A stretch of DNA of 64,000 bases from Arthrobacter pityocampae (GTDB taxonomy: Bacteria; Actinomycetota; Actinomycetes; Actinomycetales; Micrococcaceae), in assembly GCF_002927275.1 (NCBI RefSeq), contig NZ_PRKW01000002.1:62001-126000 (forward strand). Direction: 5' to 3'. A program made the position numbers and the translations under genes. The notes beneath the pieces were generated by a model. It worked only from the letters and a program-made list of their open reading frames with translations, did not search any database and was not told the DNA's origin. Every line of letters begins with the position of its first letter. Position 1 is the stretch's first letter. Shown here one piece after another: positions 48,666-57,151 of this stretch.

Positions 48666-49889
48666 ATGGATGTCGGCAGTACCTCCGGACGGGCGCCTGC
48701 CGTGCCGGTGTCGCCCGTGGGCGTCGAGACGGAAGCCGCCGTCGTCGCAGCAGCGGTGACGGTGGTCGGCACCCTCGCGGCAGCGGTCTTCTTCGACGGC
48801 AGCCCCGCCCCGCTCTGGGGCGGCAACTCGATCGGTGCCGCCACGGCCGCGGCAGCCTTCGGAGCCGGACTCGTCGCCGGGCTGATGGGCTACTGGCGGT
48901 CCAGGTACCAGCCGGGCCACGACTACCGGCAGATGCTTCCCACCTGGCGGCTCATCCTCGACGGCCTGTCGGTCGCCCTCGTCCACGCCGTGATCGCCGC
49001 TACCGCTCCGGTCGGCTACCTGTTGCTCCAGCGGAGTTTCGGGGACCCGAGTATCCATCCCGCCGCGGCCGCCATGATCGTGGGCTTCGGGTGCGGACTC
49101 GCCGTGTACTGGACCTACACCTCGGTGTTCGCGCTCACCATCGGCCGGCTGTACGGCCTCTTCGTCGTCCTCGTGATGCTCAATGTCGTGGCCGGCATGG
49201 CGTCCGTCCAGGACCACACCTGGTGGCAGCACAATTTCAGCAGGCTCGGTGACCCGAGCGAGAGGTCGGGCGAGCTGTTCAACGTGACGCTGGTCGCGGC
49301 GGGGATCTTCCTCACCACGTTCGCCTCCCATCTCCAGCGCGAGCTGCAGCGCCTGCACGAGCGGCACCTGCTGCAGCATGCGTGGAGTGCGGGCCTCACC
49401 TTCGCGAGCATCACGGCGAGCGGGGTCCTGCTGGTCGGCGTGGGGGTCTTCCCGTCACACGGACGGGGGCTGCTGCACATCTCGTGTGCCGTCGCCATGA
49501 CGATCTCCTTCGCGTCGCTGATGATCCTCAGTCCGGTGGTCCTCGCCGGGCTGCCGGTATGCTTCCACGTCGGCACCTACGGGTCGCTGGCCGCCCTGAT
49601 CGCCTGCACGGTGCTGGTGGGCCCGGTCCGCTACCTGAACCTCACGGCGTACGAGCTGTGCACCTCGGTCATCATCTTCTGCTGGATCGCGCTCCTCGTC
49701 CGTTTCCTCGACGCGCTGGGCTCGACGGTCACGCCGCCCGCGGCCGCGGGATCCACGCAGGGCGTCCGACCAGCGGACCCCGCCGCAGCCCGTCCCGCAG
49801 CGAGCGCGGACCTCACGGTGACCGGACGCTCCGGCATTCTGCGGGGTGGCGCCGAATTCTCCCGCACTCCGCGGAGCGGGCGGAGGTGA
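48666..49889 (+). CDS. Multi-pass membrane protein, family uncertain
   Basis: The 407-residue product begins at ATG 48666, seven bases after AGGAG. It has about nine hydrophobic helices and a disordered Ala/Pro-rich C-terminal tail of about 55 residues. Motifs of note are QDHTWWQHNFSRLG followed by FNVTLVAAGIFLTTFASHL. This WW..N.S.LG and FN.TL pattern recalls DUF998-type membrane proteins, but I cannot assign a family firmly. The gene is not obviously in an operon. A role in stress or membrane homeostasis would be a guess. Confidence 0.65.
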   Translation: MDVGSTSGRAPAVPVSPVGVETEAAVVAAAVTVVGTLAAAVFFDGSPAPLWGGNSIGAATAAAAFGAGLVAGLMGYWRSRYQPGHDYRQMLPTWRLILDGLSVALVHAVIAATAPVGYLLLQRSFGDPSIHPAAAAMIVGFGCGLAVYWTYTSVFALTIGRLYGLFVVLVMLNVVAGMASVQDHTWWQHNFSRLGDPSERSGELFNVTLVAAGIFLTTFASHLQRELQRLHERHLLQHAWSAGLTFASITASGVLLVGVGVFPSHGRGLLHISCAVAMTISFASLMILSPVVLAGLPVCFHVGTYGSLAALIACTVLVGPVRYLNLTAYELCTSVIIFCWIALLVRFLDALGSTVTPPAAAGSTQGVRPADPAAARPAASADLTVTGRSGILRGGAEFSRTPRSGRR

Positions 49890-50143
49890 CGCCGTGTGGG
49901 AGGAACTGATCCGCCGGGAGAGGATCCGCCGGGTGGAGAGCATGATCGTGGCGACGACGGCGTCCCCTGCCCTCAGCTCTCCGTGGCCGGATCCGAGCTG
50001 CAGGGCATGACCTCCATGCTGCTCGCGGCTCCCACCTCGCGTGACCTGACGGTGGACGAGGTCGCCCGGCAGTCGGTCCGCAGGTCCCCCTCGCTCCGCG
50101 CCGGGGACGCGTCGGGCGGACACCGCGAGGCAGCCGATGTGCC

Positions 50144-50716
50144 CTAGGGCAGCCGGGAGGGCCTGAGCACCGATGCCACTGCCGCCCGTGCCGGATCCAA
50201 CGGCACCGGGCTGAGGAGGACGGCCGGACCCCGGTGCAGGGTCCCGCTGTCCAGCGGCCGGCAGCGCAGACCGCCCCGGCCGCGCATGGCCGGATGGGCT
50301 CCCGGCGCCAGGACCCGGTCCATCCAGGCACAGGGGTGGGCGTGCCGGCCGCCGTGGAGCGAGACCTTCCCGCCCGCGCTCTCGAGGGCGAACGCGTGGC
50401 CGATGAGCGGCGTGAGCTCGGCACCCCGGAGGACCACGTTGCGGCGGGGGAGCAGCGGATCGAGAGGTGCCGTTCCGAGCTCCGCCGCGATGGCCTCGAG
50501 CGATTCGATGGCGAACAGGGTCACGGCGGCATCCATGTGGGCGGCCTTCCCGAAGAAGCGGTCGCCCACGATGCCCTTGCCCGCCACGACCTCCACGCGC
50601 TCCGCATCGGTGGTGACCACCTCGGCTGCCCCGTCCCGGGCACGCCCGAAGTAGGCGTGCCCGGGCGAGACGAGCAGGTGCAGGATCTCGACGTCGTACC
50701 GGTACTCGTGCGTCAT
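50144..50716 (-). CDS. MOSC domain protein
   Basis: MOSC domains bind molybdenum cofactor or transfer sulfur through a conserved cysteine. The 190-residue product has the pattern VVAGKGIVGDRFFGK, RRNVVLRGAELTPLIGHAFALE and a cysteine in GRHAHPCAWMD, the position of the conserved MOSC Cys. It is a stand-alone domain. ATG 50716 is seven bases after TAGCGT (50724-50729), so it may be leaderless. It lies just after the sulfur-type operon and on the same strand, but with its own probable promoter. Confidence 0.82.
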   Translation of the reverse strand: MTHEYRYDVEILHLLVSPGHAYFGRARDGAAEVVTTDAERVEVVAGKGIVGDRFFGKAAHMDAAVTLFAIESLEAIAAELGTAPLDPLLPRRNVVLRGAELTPLIGHAFALESAGGKVSLHGGRHAHPCAWMDRVLAPGAHPAMRGRGGLRCRPLDSGTLHRGPAVLLSPVPLDPARAAVASVLRPSRLP

Positions 50717-50762
50717 GGCTCCCACGCTAGCCGGTGACGCCCGGGGGCGTCGGATCTCCGGA

Positions 50763-52097
50763 TCAGGCGCCGACCGGCTGCGGCTCGCGCTCCCCGTGGA
50801 CCGCCTGGTAGCCCAGCGCGCGGGCCTTGTAGATGGCGGGATTGTGGGAGGCGATGGTCCGTGCGTTGCGCCAGTGGCGGTCCAGCGCCCGGCCCGTCGA
50901 CGTCGCCGACGCACCCCCGACCTCGAACAGATCGGTGGCGGCCCTCAGGGACTGGGCGACGGCGACCAGTTGCGCCCGGCTGACGGCGGTGTCGGCGTCG
51001 TCCACGGCCGCGCGGGCAGCGGCCCGCGCCCGGGGCCCGTCGTCGTCCGACCCGTCGTCCGTCCCGTCATCGGACCCACTCGTGGACCCACTCGTGGACC
51101 CGCCGGTGCACCGCCCGGCCCGGAGGTGTCCGTACGCGGCGTCCAGGAGGTCCGCCGCGGCGAGGACGACGGCGTCGGCGGCGAACGCACGGCTGCCCAG
51201 TTCGCCCACCACCTGCAGCACCTGGGGGTCCTCGCGCGGCAGGGGTGTGGTCGCGGTGGGATAGGACCGCGTCCGTGGCCGGACGAAGTCCGCCGCGTCC
51301 TCGGCTGCGGCCCGGGCGATCCCTGCCAGCGACGCGACGAGCACGAGCTGGAAGAACGCGGGTACGTGGGTCGGCGCGTCCGTGGAGAAGGAGCGGACGT
51401 GCCCCGGATCGACGCGCACGTCCGTGAAGCGGGTGGTGCCGCTACCGGTGAGCCGCTGACCGAACCCGTCCCAGTCGTCGATCCGCTCCACGCCGGGGGC
51501 TGTGGCACGGACCGCGTACCCGACGCGCTCGCCGTCGTGCAGGGCGCTGCCGGCGATCCAGTCGGCGTAGAGGCTGCCGGTGCTGTAGTACTTGGTGCCC
51601 GTGAGCGTCGGGGCGCCGCCGGGCGGGCCCGGGGAGGTCAGGGCCGTGCGGATGTCCCGCAGCGACGTGCCGGTGAGTTCGCTCGAGGCGTTTCCCACCA
51701 TGGCACCTGCCGCGATGTCGAACAGCCACCGGTCCCGGTGTGCCGACGACGGCTGGAGGAGCGTGCCCTCGACGAAGGCGAAGTGCCCGCGCCACAGCTG
51801 GGTGAGATTCGAGTCCGCTGCCGCGAGATCGGTGAGGAGGACGAACAGCTGCCGCAGGGACACCGCGGATCCGCCGTAGGCCTCGGGAACCCGCAGGGCA
51901 CCGAACCCCGCCTCCTTCAACGCCGCGACCTCGTCGTAGGGCAGCCGGCGGTCCTGCTCCCGCCGGGCCGCCCCGGCGGCGATGGAGTCGAAGAGCGGGC
52001 GGAAGCGCTTCCGCAGGGCTGCCGTCGAGGGCGGCGTAGCCGGAGTCCCCGGCTCGCCCGTCGGGGACTGGTGGGTGGTGGCGGACACGGTGGGCAT
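50763..52097 (-). CDS. SfnB/DszC-like acyl-CoA dehydrogenase-fold flavin oxidoreductase
   Basis: Members use reduced flavin to oxidise sulfur or other substrates rather than acyl-CoA. The 444-residue product has the ACAD order: N-terminal helices (RFRPLFDSIAAGAARREQDRRLPYDEVAALKEAGFGALRVPEAYGG in outline), a central beta domain (TKYYSTGSLYADW, GFGQRLTGSGTTRF) and a C-terminal helical bundle with RALDRHWRNARTIASHNP. The catalytic Glu of true acyl-CoA dehydrogenases is not apparent. A Gly/Ser/Asp repeat insertion interrupts the C-terminal domain at about 331-354. AGGAG precedes ATG 52097. It lies eight bases after the LLM gene, its probable partner. Confidence 0.85.
   Translation of the reverse strand: MPTVSATTHQSPTGEPGTPATPPSTAALRKRFRPLFDSIAAGAARREQDRRLPYDEVAALKEAGFGALRVPEAYGGSAVSLRQLFVLLTDLAAADSNLTQLWRGHFAFVEGTLLQPSSAHRDRWLFDIAAGAMVGNASSELTGTSLRDIRTALTSPGPPGGAPTLTGTKYYSTGSLYADWIAGSALHDGERVGYAVRATAPGVERIDDWDGFGQRLTGSGTTRFTDVRVDPGHVRSFSTDAPTHVPAFFQLVLVASLAGIARAAAEDAADFVRPRTRSYPTATTPLPREDPQVLQVVGELGSRAFAADAVVLAAADLLDAAYGHLRAGRCTGGSTSGSTSGSDDGTDDGSDDDGPRARAAARAAVDDADTAVSRAQLVAVAQSLRAATDLFEVGGASATSTGRALDRHWRNARTIASHNPAIYKARALGYQAVHGEREPQPVGA
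51038..51107 (-). repeat. Short tandem repeats inside the SfnB-like gene
   Basis: Two 12-base units GGACCCACTCGT (51072-51095) plus a third imperfect copy (51096-51107), next to repeated GTCGTCC/GACCCGTCG units. On the coding strand they give a GSTS-type then DDG-type low-complexity stretch inserted in the helical domain. Confidence 0.8.
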
Positions 52098-52105
52098 GGG
52101 GGCTC

Positions 52106-53578
52106 CTAGGCGTAGGACGGGGTGATGGGCGGGATGGGCGCAGCGGTGCCGGGCAGGACACCGGCGGCGCGGGGTGTCCGGAGGGGCGCGGCGGCGTGGC
52201 CAAGATTCGCCCCGCCGCGGTAGCGCGCGCCGGGATGCCGGTCGAAGAGCCGTGTGGCTCCCGGCCCGAACAGGCGCTCGCGGAGGGTCGACTCCTCGTA
52301 CGATCTGCGGTACAGGCCGCGCTTCTGCAGTTCGGGGACCACGAGTTCGATGAAGTCCTCCGCCGTGCCCGGGGAGAGGAACTGCCGCAGATTGAACCCG
52401 TCGAGGTCCGTGCCCTCGACCCACCGTTCGATCTCGTCGGCGACCTCCGTGGGCGTACCGATCGCCACGAAGGGACCACGGTCGAACCGGGTGATGCGCT
52501 CGAGCGCCTCGCCGACGGTGGTGCCCGCCGGGTGCCTCCGGTTGCTGGGCTGCCGGTCGCGGCCGGGCCGGTCCTCGCGGGCGAGGATGTCGTCGATCAC
52601 CTCGTCGGCCCGGTAGGCGGCGAGATCGATCCCGCCGCCGCCCGCGTGGGCGAGGTAGCCCTCCGCGCTGGAGAGGCGGCGGTACTCCTCCGCCTTGCGC
52701 TGGGCGTCCTTGTGCGTCCTGCCGACGATGACGACGGCGCTCGCGAAGGTCTTGATGTGGTCGGCGCCGCGGCCGTTGGCGACAGCGAGCCGGCGCAGGT
52801 CCGCCACGTTGTCCCGGTACGCCGCGGCGTCGCGTCCGCCCACGAAGACGCCCTCCGCGTGGCGGGCCGCGAAGGCCTTGCCGGCCACCGAGCTCCCGGC
52901 CTGGAAGAGCACGGGGGTGCGTTGGCGGGACGGTGCGCTCAGGTGCGGGCCGGCCACGGAGAAGTGCGGGCCGCGATGGTCGATGGAGCGGACCTTCGAC
53001 GGGTCGGTGTAGATGCGCCGCTCGCGGTCCTCGACCACGGCGTCGTCGTCCCACGAGCCCTCCCACAGCTTGTACAGGACGTCGAGGTACTCGTCCGCGA
53101 TGGCGTAGCGCTGGTCGTGCTCCACCTCGTCGGCCAGCCCGAAGTTCCGGGCGGCGTTGGGGAGATAGGACGTGACGATGTTCCAGCCGAACCGCCCCTT
53201 GGTCAGGTGGTCGAGCGTGGAGGCACGCCGTGCGAAGGCGAAGGGTGGTTCGTACGTGGTGGAGAACGTGGCGGCGAAGCCCAGGTGCTCGGTCACCGCG
53301 GCCATCGCCGGGATGACCAGCAGGGGGTCGTTGCTGGGAATCTGCACGGCCTCGCGCAGCGCCGTGTCCGGACCGCCGCGGTAACCGTCGTAGGTGCCGA
53401 CCACGTCGGCCAGGAAGACGCTGTCGAACAGCCCGGCCTCGAGCAGCTTCGCGGTCTCCACCCAGAAGTCGAGGTCGTTGAAGCGGTGGCGGTTGTTCTC
53501 CGGGTGGACCCAGAGGCCGTGGGAGATGTGTCCCACGCAGTTCATCTCGAAGAGGTTGAAGGCGATCTGGCGTGTCAT
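52106..53578 (-). CDS. NtaA/SnaA/DszA family LLM flavin monooxygenase
   Basis: The 490-residue product is a bacterial-luciferase-like monooxygenase that uses FMNH2 from a reductase. The family of nitrilotriacetate, pristinamycin and dibenzothiophene-sulfone monooxygenases shares the segments seen here: IAFNLFEMNCVGHISHGLW, GLFDSVFLADVVG, TFSTTYEPPF, GRFGWNIVTSYLPNAARNFG and LFQAGSSVAGKAFAARHAEGVF. The C-terminal 40 residues are Pro/Ala-rich. It overlaps the ABC gene as ATGA and precedes the SfnB-like gene, implying that the transported compound is oxidised by these two enzymes. No flavin reductase is in the window. Confidence 0.9.
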   Translation of the reverse strand: MTRQIAFNLFEMNCVGHISHGLWVHPENNRHRFNDLDFWVETAKLLEAGLFDSVFLADVVGTYDGYRGGPDTALREAVQIPSNDPLLVIPAMAAVTEHLGFAATFSTTYEPPFAFARRASTLDHLTKGRFGWNIVTSYLPNAARNFGLADEVEHDQRYAIADEYLDVLYKLWEGSWDDDAVVEDRERRIYTDPSKVRSIDHRGPHFSVAGPHLSAPSRQRTPVLFQAGSSVAGKAFAARHAEGVFVGGRDAAAYRDNVADLRRLAVANGRGADHIKTFASAVVIVGRTHKDAQRKAEEYRRLSSAEGYLAHAGGGGIDLAAYRADEVIDDILAREDRPGRDRQPSNRRHPAGTTVGEALERITRFDRGPFVAIGTPTEVADEIERWVEGTDLDGFNLRQFLSPGTAEDFIELVVPELQKRGLYRRSYEESTLRERLFGPGATRLFDRHPGARYRGGANLGHAAAPLRTPRAAGVLPGTAAPIPPITPSYA

Positions 53579-55305
53579 GGGTGGGGTGTGTCCTTCCGGG
53601 GTGCGGGGAGTGCGGGGATGGCGTCGATGAGTCGGCGCGTGTACTCGTGACCGGGGGCGTCGAAGACCCCGGCGACCGGCCCGTGCTCGAGGACGATGCC
53701 GTCCTTCAGGACCAACACCTCACGGCTCACGTGCTGGATGACACCGAGGTCGTGGGAGATGAAGAGGTAGCTGAGCCCGAAGCGCTCCTGCAGCTCCGTC
53801 AGGAGGTCGAGGATGCGGGCCTGCACGGTGATGTCGAGCGCGGAGACCGGTTCGTCGCAGATGATGACCTCCGGTTCGGCCGCGAGGGCGCGGGCGATGG
53901 CCACCCGCTGGCGTTGGCCGCCCGAGAGTTCCAGCGGGCGGCTCCCTGCCTTGTCCGCCGGGAGGCCGACGAGGTGGAGCAGTTCACGGACGCGCGCGGG
54001 CCGCGCGTTCCGCGGTGTCCCGGCAGCGGCGACGGCCTGTCCGATCACCTGCTGCACGGTCTTGCGGGGGTCGAACGACTGCAGGGGGTCCTGGTAGATC
54101 ATCTGCACGGAGCGGCGGGCCGCGAGGTCGCGGGACGCGCGGTGCTCGGCCCAGGTGCGTCCGCGGACGTGGACGGTACCGGCGTCGGGTTGCTCGACGC
54201 CGAGCGCCATGCGCGCCACGGTGCTCTTGCCGCTCCCTGATTCGCCCACGATCCCGAGGGTGGTGCCCCGGTGCAGGGTGAAGGACACGCCGTCCACTGC
54301 CGTCCGGCGGCCGCCGTCGGGCCCGGGGAAGGCCCTGGTGAGCCCCCGGACCTCCAGGGCGGGCGGTCCCGGCGTGGGGAAGTCCCGGGCCGGCACCGGA
54401 CGGCCCTGGTCCTGGTCCTGGTCCTGGTTGTGGTCCTGGACTTGCACCGTCAGACGCCGTCCGCGGGAGGACCGCGAGGGGATCGCCGCCAGAAGTCCCT
54501 GCGTGTAGGGGTGCTGCGGGTCCTGGAGGACGGCCTGGACGCTGCCCTCCTCCACGATCGCGCCGTCGCGCATCACCGCCACGCGATCGGCGAGGCCGGC
54601 GACGACGGCGAGGTCGTGGCTGACCACGAGCATCGCGGTGCTGCCTCCCTTGAGGTCGCCGAGCAGCCGGAGGACCTGCGCCGCGATGGTGGCGTCCAGC
54701 GCCGTCGTCGGTTCGTCCGCGATCAGGAAGGCCGGGTCCGCGGCGATCGCCGAGGCGATCAGGGCGCGCTGGCGGAGTCCGCCGGAGAGCTGGTGCGGGT
54801 ACTGCGCGGCGCGGATCCCGGGGTCAGGGACGCCCACGGAGGCGAGCAGCTCCAGCACGCGCTCGCGGCGGGCGTGGCGGTCGAGGTCCCCGTGCAGGCG
54901 CAGGACCTCTCCCACCTCGTCGCCGACCGTGCGCAGGGAATCGAGGGAGGACAGGGCGTCCTGCAGGATGAAGCCGGCCTCCCTGCCCCGGATGCGGGAC
55001 CACTGGCGTTCGCCCCAGGCGGAGGCGTCCCGGCCGTCGAAGCGTTGCGCGGTGGAGCGGACCTGCGCGCCGGGGCCGGTGAGTCCCACGAGGGTCCGTG
55101 CGGTCACGGATTTCCCGGAGCCGGATTCCCCGACCAGCGCGAGGCATTCGCCCGGCCGGACGGACAGGCTGAGGTCGTGGATGATCTCCCGCCGGTGGGT
55201 GCCCCGGCCGAAGGCCACGGAGAGCCCTTCGAGTTCGACGACGGGCGGAGGAACGACGAAGGGCGGGGCGGGGATGCTGGGGCGGGTCAGGGCGGTGGGG
55301 CTCAT
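53575..55305 (-). CDS. Double ATPase of a peptide/nickel-type ABC transporter (DppD-DppF fusion)
   Basis: The 576-residue product holds two complete ABC domains fused in one chain. Domain 1 (about 20-270) has GESGSGKS and LSGGLRQR; domain 2 (about 300-560) has GESGSGKS and LSGGQRQR, plus DEPVSALDITVQ. They energise uptake through the two adjacent permeases. The linker includes a QDHNQDQDQDQG stretch encoded by a hexamer repeat. ATG 55305 overlaps the upstream permease stop as ATGA, and its own stop overlaps the LLM start, giving tight coupling throughout the operon. Confidence 0.93.
   Translation of the reverse strand: MSPTALTRPSIPAPPFVVPPPVVELEGLSVAFGRGTHRREIIHDLSLSVRPGECLALVGESGSGKSVTARTLVGLTGPGAQVRSTAQRFDGRDASAWGERQWSRIRGREAGFILQDALSSLDSLRTVGDEVGEVLRLHGDLDRHARRERVLELLASVGVPDPGIRAAQYPHQLSGGLRQRALIASAIAADPAFLIADEPTTALDATIAAQVLRLLGDLKGGSTAMLVVSHDLAVVAGLADRVAVMRDGAIVEEGSVQAVLQDPQHPYTQGLLAAIPSRSSRGRRLTVQVQDHNQDQDQDQGRPVPARDFPTPGPPALEVRGLTRAFPGPDGGRRTAVDGVSFTLHRGTTLGIVGESGSGKSTVARMALGVEQPDAGTVHVRGRTWAEHRASRDLAARRSVQMIYQDPLQSFDPRKTVQQVIGQAVAAAGTPRNARPARVRELLHLVGLPADKAGSRPLELSGGQRQRVAIARALAAEPEVIICDEPVSALDITVQARILDLLTELQERFGLSYLFISHDLGVIQHVSREVLVLKDGIVLEHGPVAGVFDAPGHEYTRRLIDAIPALPAPRKDTPHP
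54405..54440 (-). repeat. Hexanucleotide array in the ABC fusion linker
   Basis: Four perfect CCTGGT units (54405-54428) followed by TGTGGT and CCTGGA. On the coding strand they read as Gln-Asp repeats. The array is prone to slippage in six-base steps, which would change linker length without shifting frame. Confidence 0.8.
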
Positions 55306-56222
55306 GGGAGCCTCCCTTCGGCACGGCGTCGGAGCTCGCGCCCGATCACGGTGATGGACAGGACGGTCGCGACGAGGAACGCCGCGGGGAAGGTGATCAG
55401 CCAGGGTGCGTTCGAGATGAAGTTGCGGCCGGCGGAGAGCATCGCGCCCCATTCGGGTGCGGGGGGAGGGGTGCCGAGCCCGAGGAAGCTCAGCGACGCC
55501 CCTGCTCCGATCGCCGAACCGATGCCGATCGTGGCGAGGACGAGGACGGGTTTCATGACGTTCGGGACCGTGTGGGTGAGGAGGATCCGCCAGGCGGGCA
55601 GGCCGAGGGTCCGCGCGGCCTCGACGAAGCCGGACCGCCGGACGAGGTGGGTCTGGGCCCTGGTGATCCGCGCGTAGTAGGCGATGCTGCCGGCACCGAT
55701 GGCGAGGATCGCGTTCTCCGTGCCGCCCCCGATGATCCCGATCACCACGAGCGCCAGGAGGATCTCCGGGATGGCGAGGGTGACGTCGAGGAAGCGCATC
55801 ACGGAGGCTTCGACGAATCGCCCGTTGAGTCCCGCGAGGAGGCCGACGGCGGTCCCGCCGACGACGCCGATCGCCGTCGCGCCGACGCCGATGTACAGCG
55901 AGGTGGCGGCCCCGTGGACGATCCGCGTGTAGGCATCGGCGCCGGAGTCGTCCGTGCCGAACCACGCGGAGGCACCCGGCGCCTCGAAACTCCGGCCCGG
56001 ATCGACGGCGTACGGGTCCGCCGGGGCGAGCAGGTCCGGGACGAGGACTGCTGCCGCCAGCCAGAGGAGGAACACGGACGCCAGCAGGAGGCCGGGGCGG
56101 ATCCTCGACCGGCGGTGCCGCACCGGGGCGGGACCGGCCGGGTCCGCCGGAGGGGCCCGGTGTCCTGCCGGCGGGGCGGCGGGCGGGACGACGGTGTCGC
56201 TGGTGCGTGAGGCGAGGCTCAT
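55302..56222 (-). CDS. ABC transporter permease (DppC-like)
   Basis: The 306-residue product has a Pro-rich N terminus, a first helix (about 45-65), then the five-helix transport domain with the EAA-type motif (VEAARTLGLPAWRILLTHTVPNVMKP in outline) that contacts the ATPase. Downstream it shows SFLGLGTPPPAPEWGAMLSAGR, characteristic of DppC/OppC. It overlaps both neighbouring genes as ATGA. Confidence 0.92.
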   Translation of the reverse strand: MSLASRTSDTVVPPAAPPAGHRAPPADPAGPAPVRHRRSRIRPGLLLASVFLLWLAAAVLVPDLLAPADPYAVDPGRSFEAPGASAWFGTDDSGADAYTRIVHGAATSLYIGVGATAIGVVGGTAVGLLAGLNGRFVEASVMRFLDVTLAIPEILLALVVIGIIGGGTENAILAIGAGSIAYYARITRAQTHLVRRSGFVEAARTLGLPAWRILLTHTVPNVMKPVLVLATIGIGSAIGAGASLSFLGLGTPPPAPEWGAMLSAGRNFISNAPWLITFPAAFLVATVLSITVIGRELRRRAEGRLP

Positions 56223-57151
56223 GCGGTCACCACTTTCGGGTCGATGAGCGTGTACAGGAGGTCGACGACGAGGTTCACGACGACATAGACCGCGGCCGAG
56301 AGGAGCACGATCCCGATGATGACCGGCAGGTCCTTGTTGTAGACCGATGCCAGGGCCAGCGATCCGATGCCCTGCCGGCTGAAGAGGGTCTCCACGACCA
56401 CCGACCCGCCGAGCAGGGCGGCGACGACGAACCCGGTCATGGTCATCACGGGGATGGCCGCATGCCGGAGGGCGTGCCGGATCCTGACGGGGAGGTCGCG
56501 CATACCGCGGGAGCGGGCCGTCAGGATGAACGGCTGCTCCAGGACGTCCTCCAGTTCGTTCCGGAGCACCTGCGACAGGGTCCCGAAGACCGCCAGGGCG
56601 AGGGTGATCGCGGGCAGGACCAGCGCCGCGAGACCCTGGTTCCCGCCGATGGGGAACCAGCGCAGACCGAACGAGAAGACGATGAGCAGCACGAAGCCGA
56701 TGATGAAGGTGGGCGTCGCGGCGAGGACCACCTCGACGCCGGAGACGATCGACCGGACCCAGGCGGCCCGCTGCGCGGACAGGATCGCGACCGCGAACGT
56801 CAGCGGCAGGGCGACGGCGACGGCGGCCGCCGCGAGCGCCGCCGTCGCGCCGATCTGCTGCCCGATCGCTTCGGCGACCGGCAGGCGTAGCCGGTAGGAC
56901 TGACCGAGGTCGCCCTGGAGGAGGTTCCCGAGGTAGCTGCCGTACTGGACGATAAAGGGCTGGTCCAGGAGATAGTCGGCGCGGACCTGCGCGAGCGTCT
57001 CCGCGGTGGGCCGCGCGTCGGGCCCGCCGAGGATCAGCAGGGCCGTGTCGCCCGGGATCAGGTAGACCGCGAGGAACGTCAGGGTCGCGGCCCCCCAGAG
57101 GACGCCGATCCCGACGCCGAGGCGCGTGAGGACGCGCCGGAGCACGGCCAT
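56219..57151 (-). CDS. ABC transporter permease (DppB-like)
   Basis: The 310-residue product has six membrane helices with the DppB/OppB signatures: an N-terminal helix ending VYLIPGDTA, the GDLGQSYRLRLPVAEAI segment, and the EAA loop (TARSRGMRDLPVRIRHALRHAAIPVMT in outline). It starts directly at the end of the solute-binding protein gene, with no gap. Confidence 0.93.
   Translation of the reverse strand: MAVLRRVLTRLGVGIGVLWGAATLTFLAVYLIPGDTALLILGGPDARPTAETLAQVRADYLLDQPFIVQYGSYLGNLLQGDLGQSYRLRLPVAEAIGQQIGATAALAAAAVAVALPLTFAVAILSAQRAAWVRSIVSGVEVVLAATPTFIIGFVLLIVFSFGLRWFPIGGNQGLAALVLPAITLALAVFGTLSQVLRNELEDVLEQPFILTARSRGMRDLPVRIRHALRHAAIPVMTMTGFVVAALLGGSVVVETLFSRQGIGSLALASVYNKDLPVIIGIVLLSAAVYVVVNLVVDLLYTLIDPKVVTA

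Noticed and set aside
49896-50147. A possible 83-residue gene between the membrane-protein and MOSC genes
   Set aside because: No ribosome site, low-complexity Gly/Asp-rich start and no recognisable domain; treated as noncoding.
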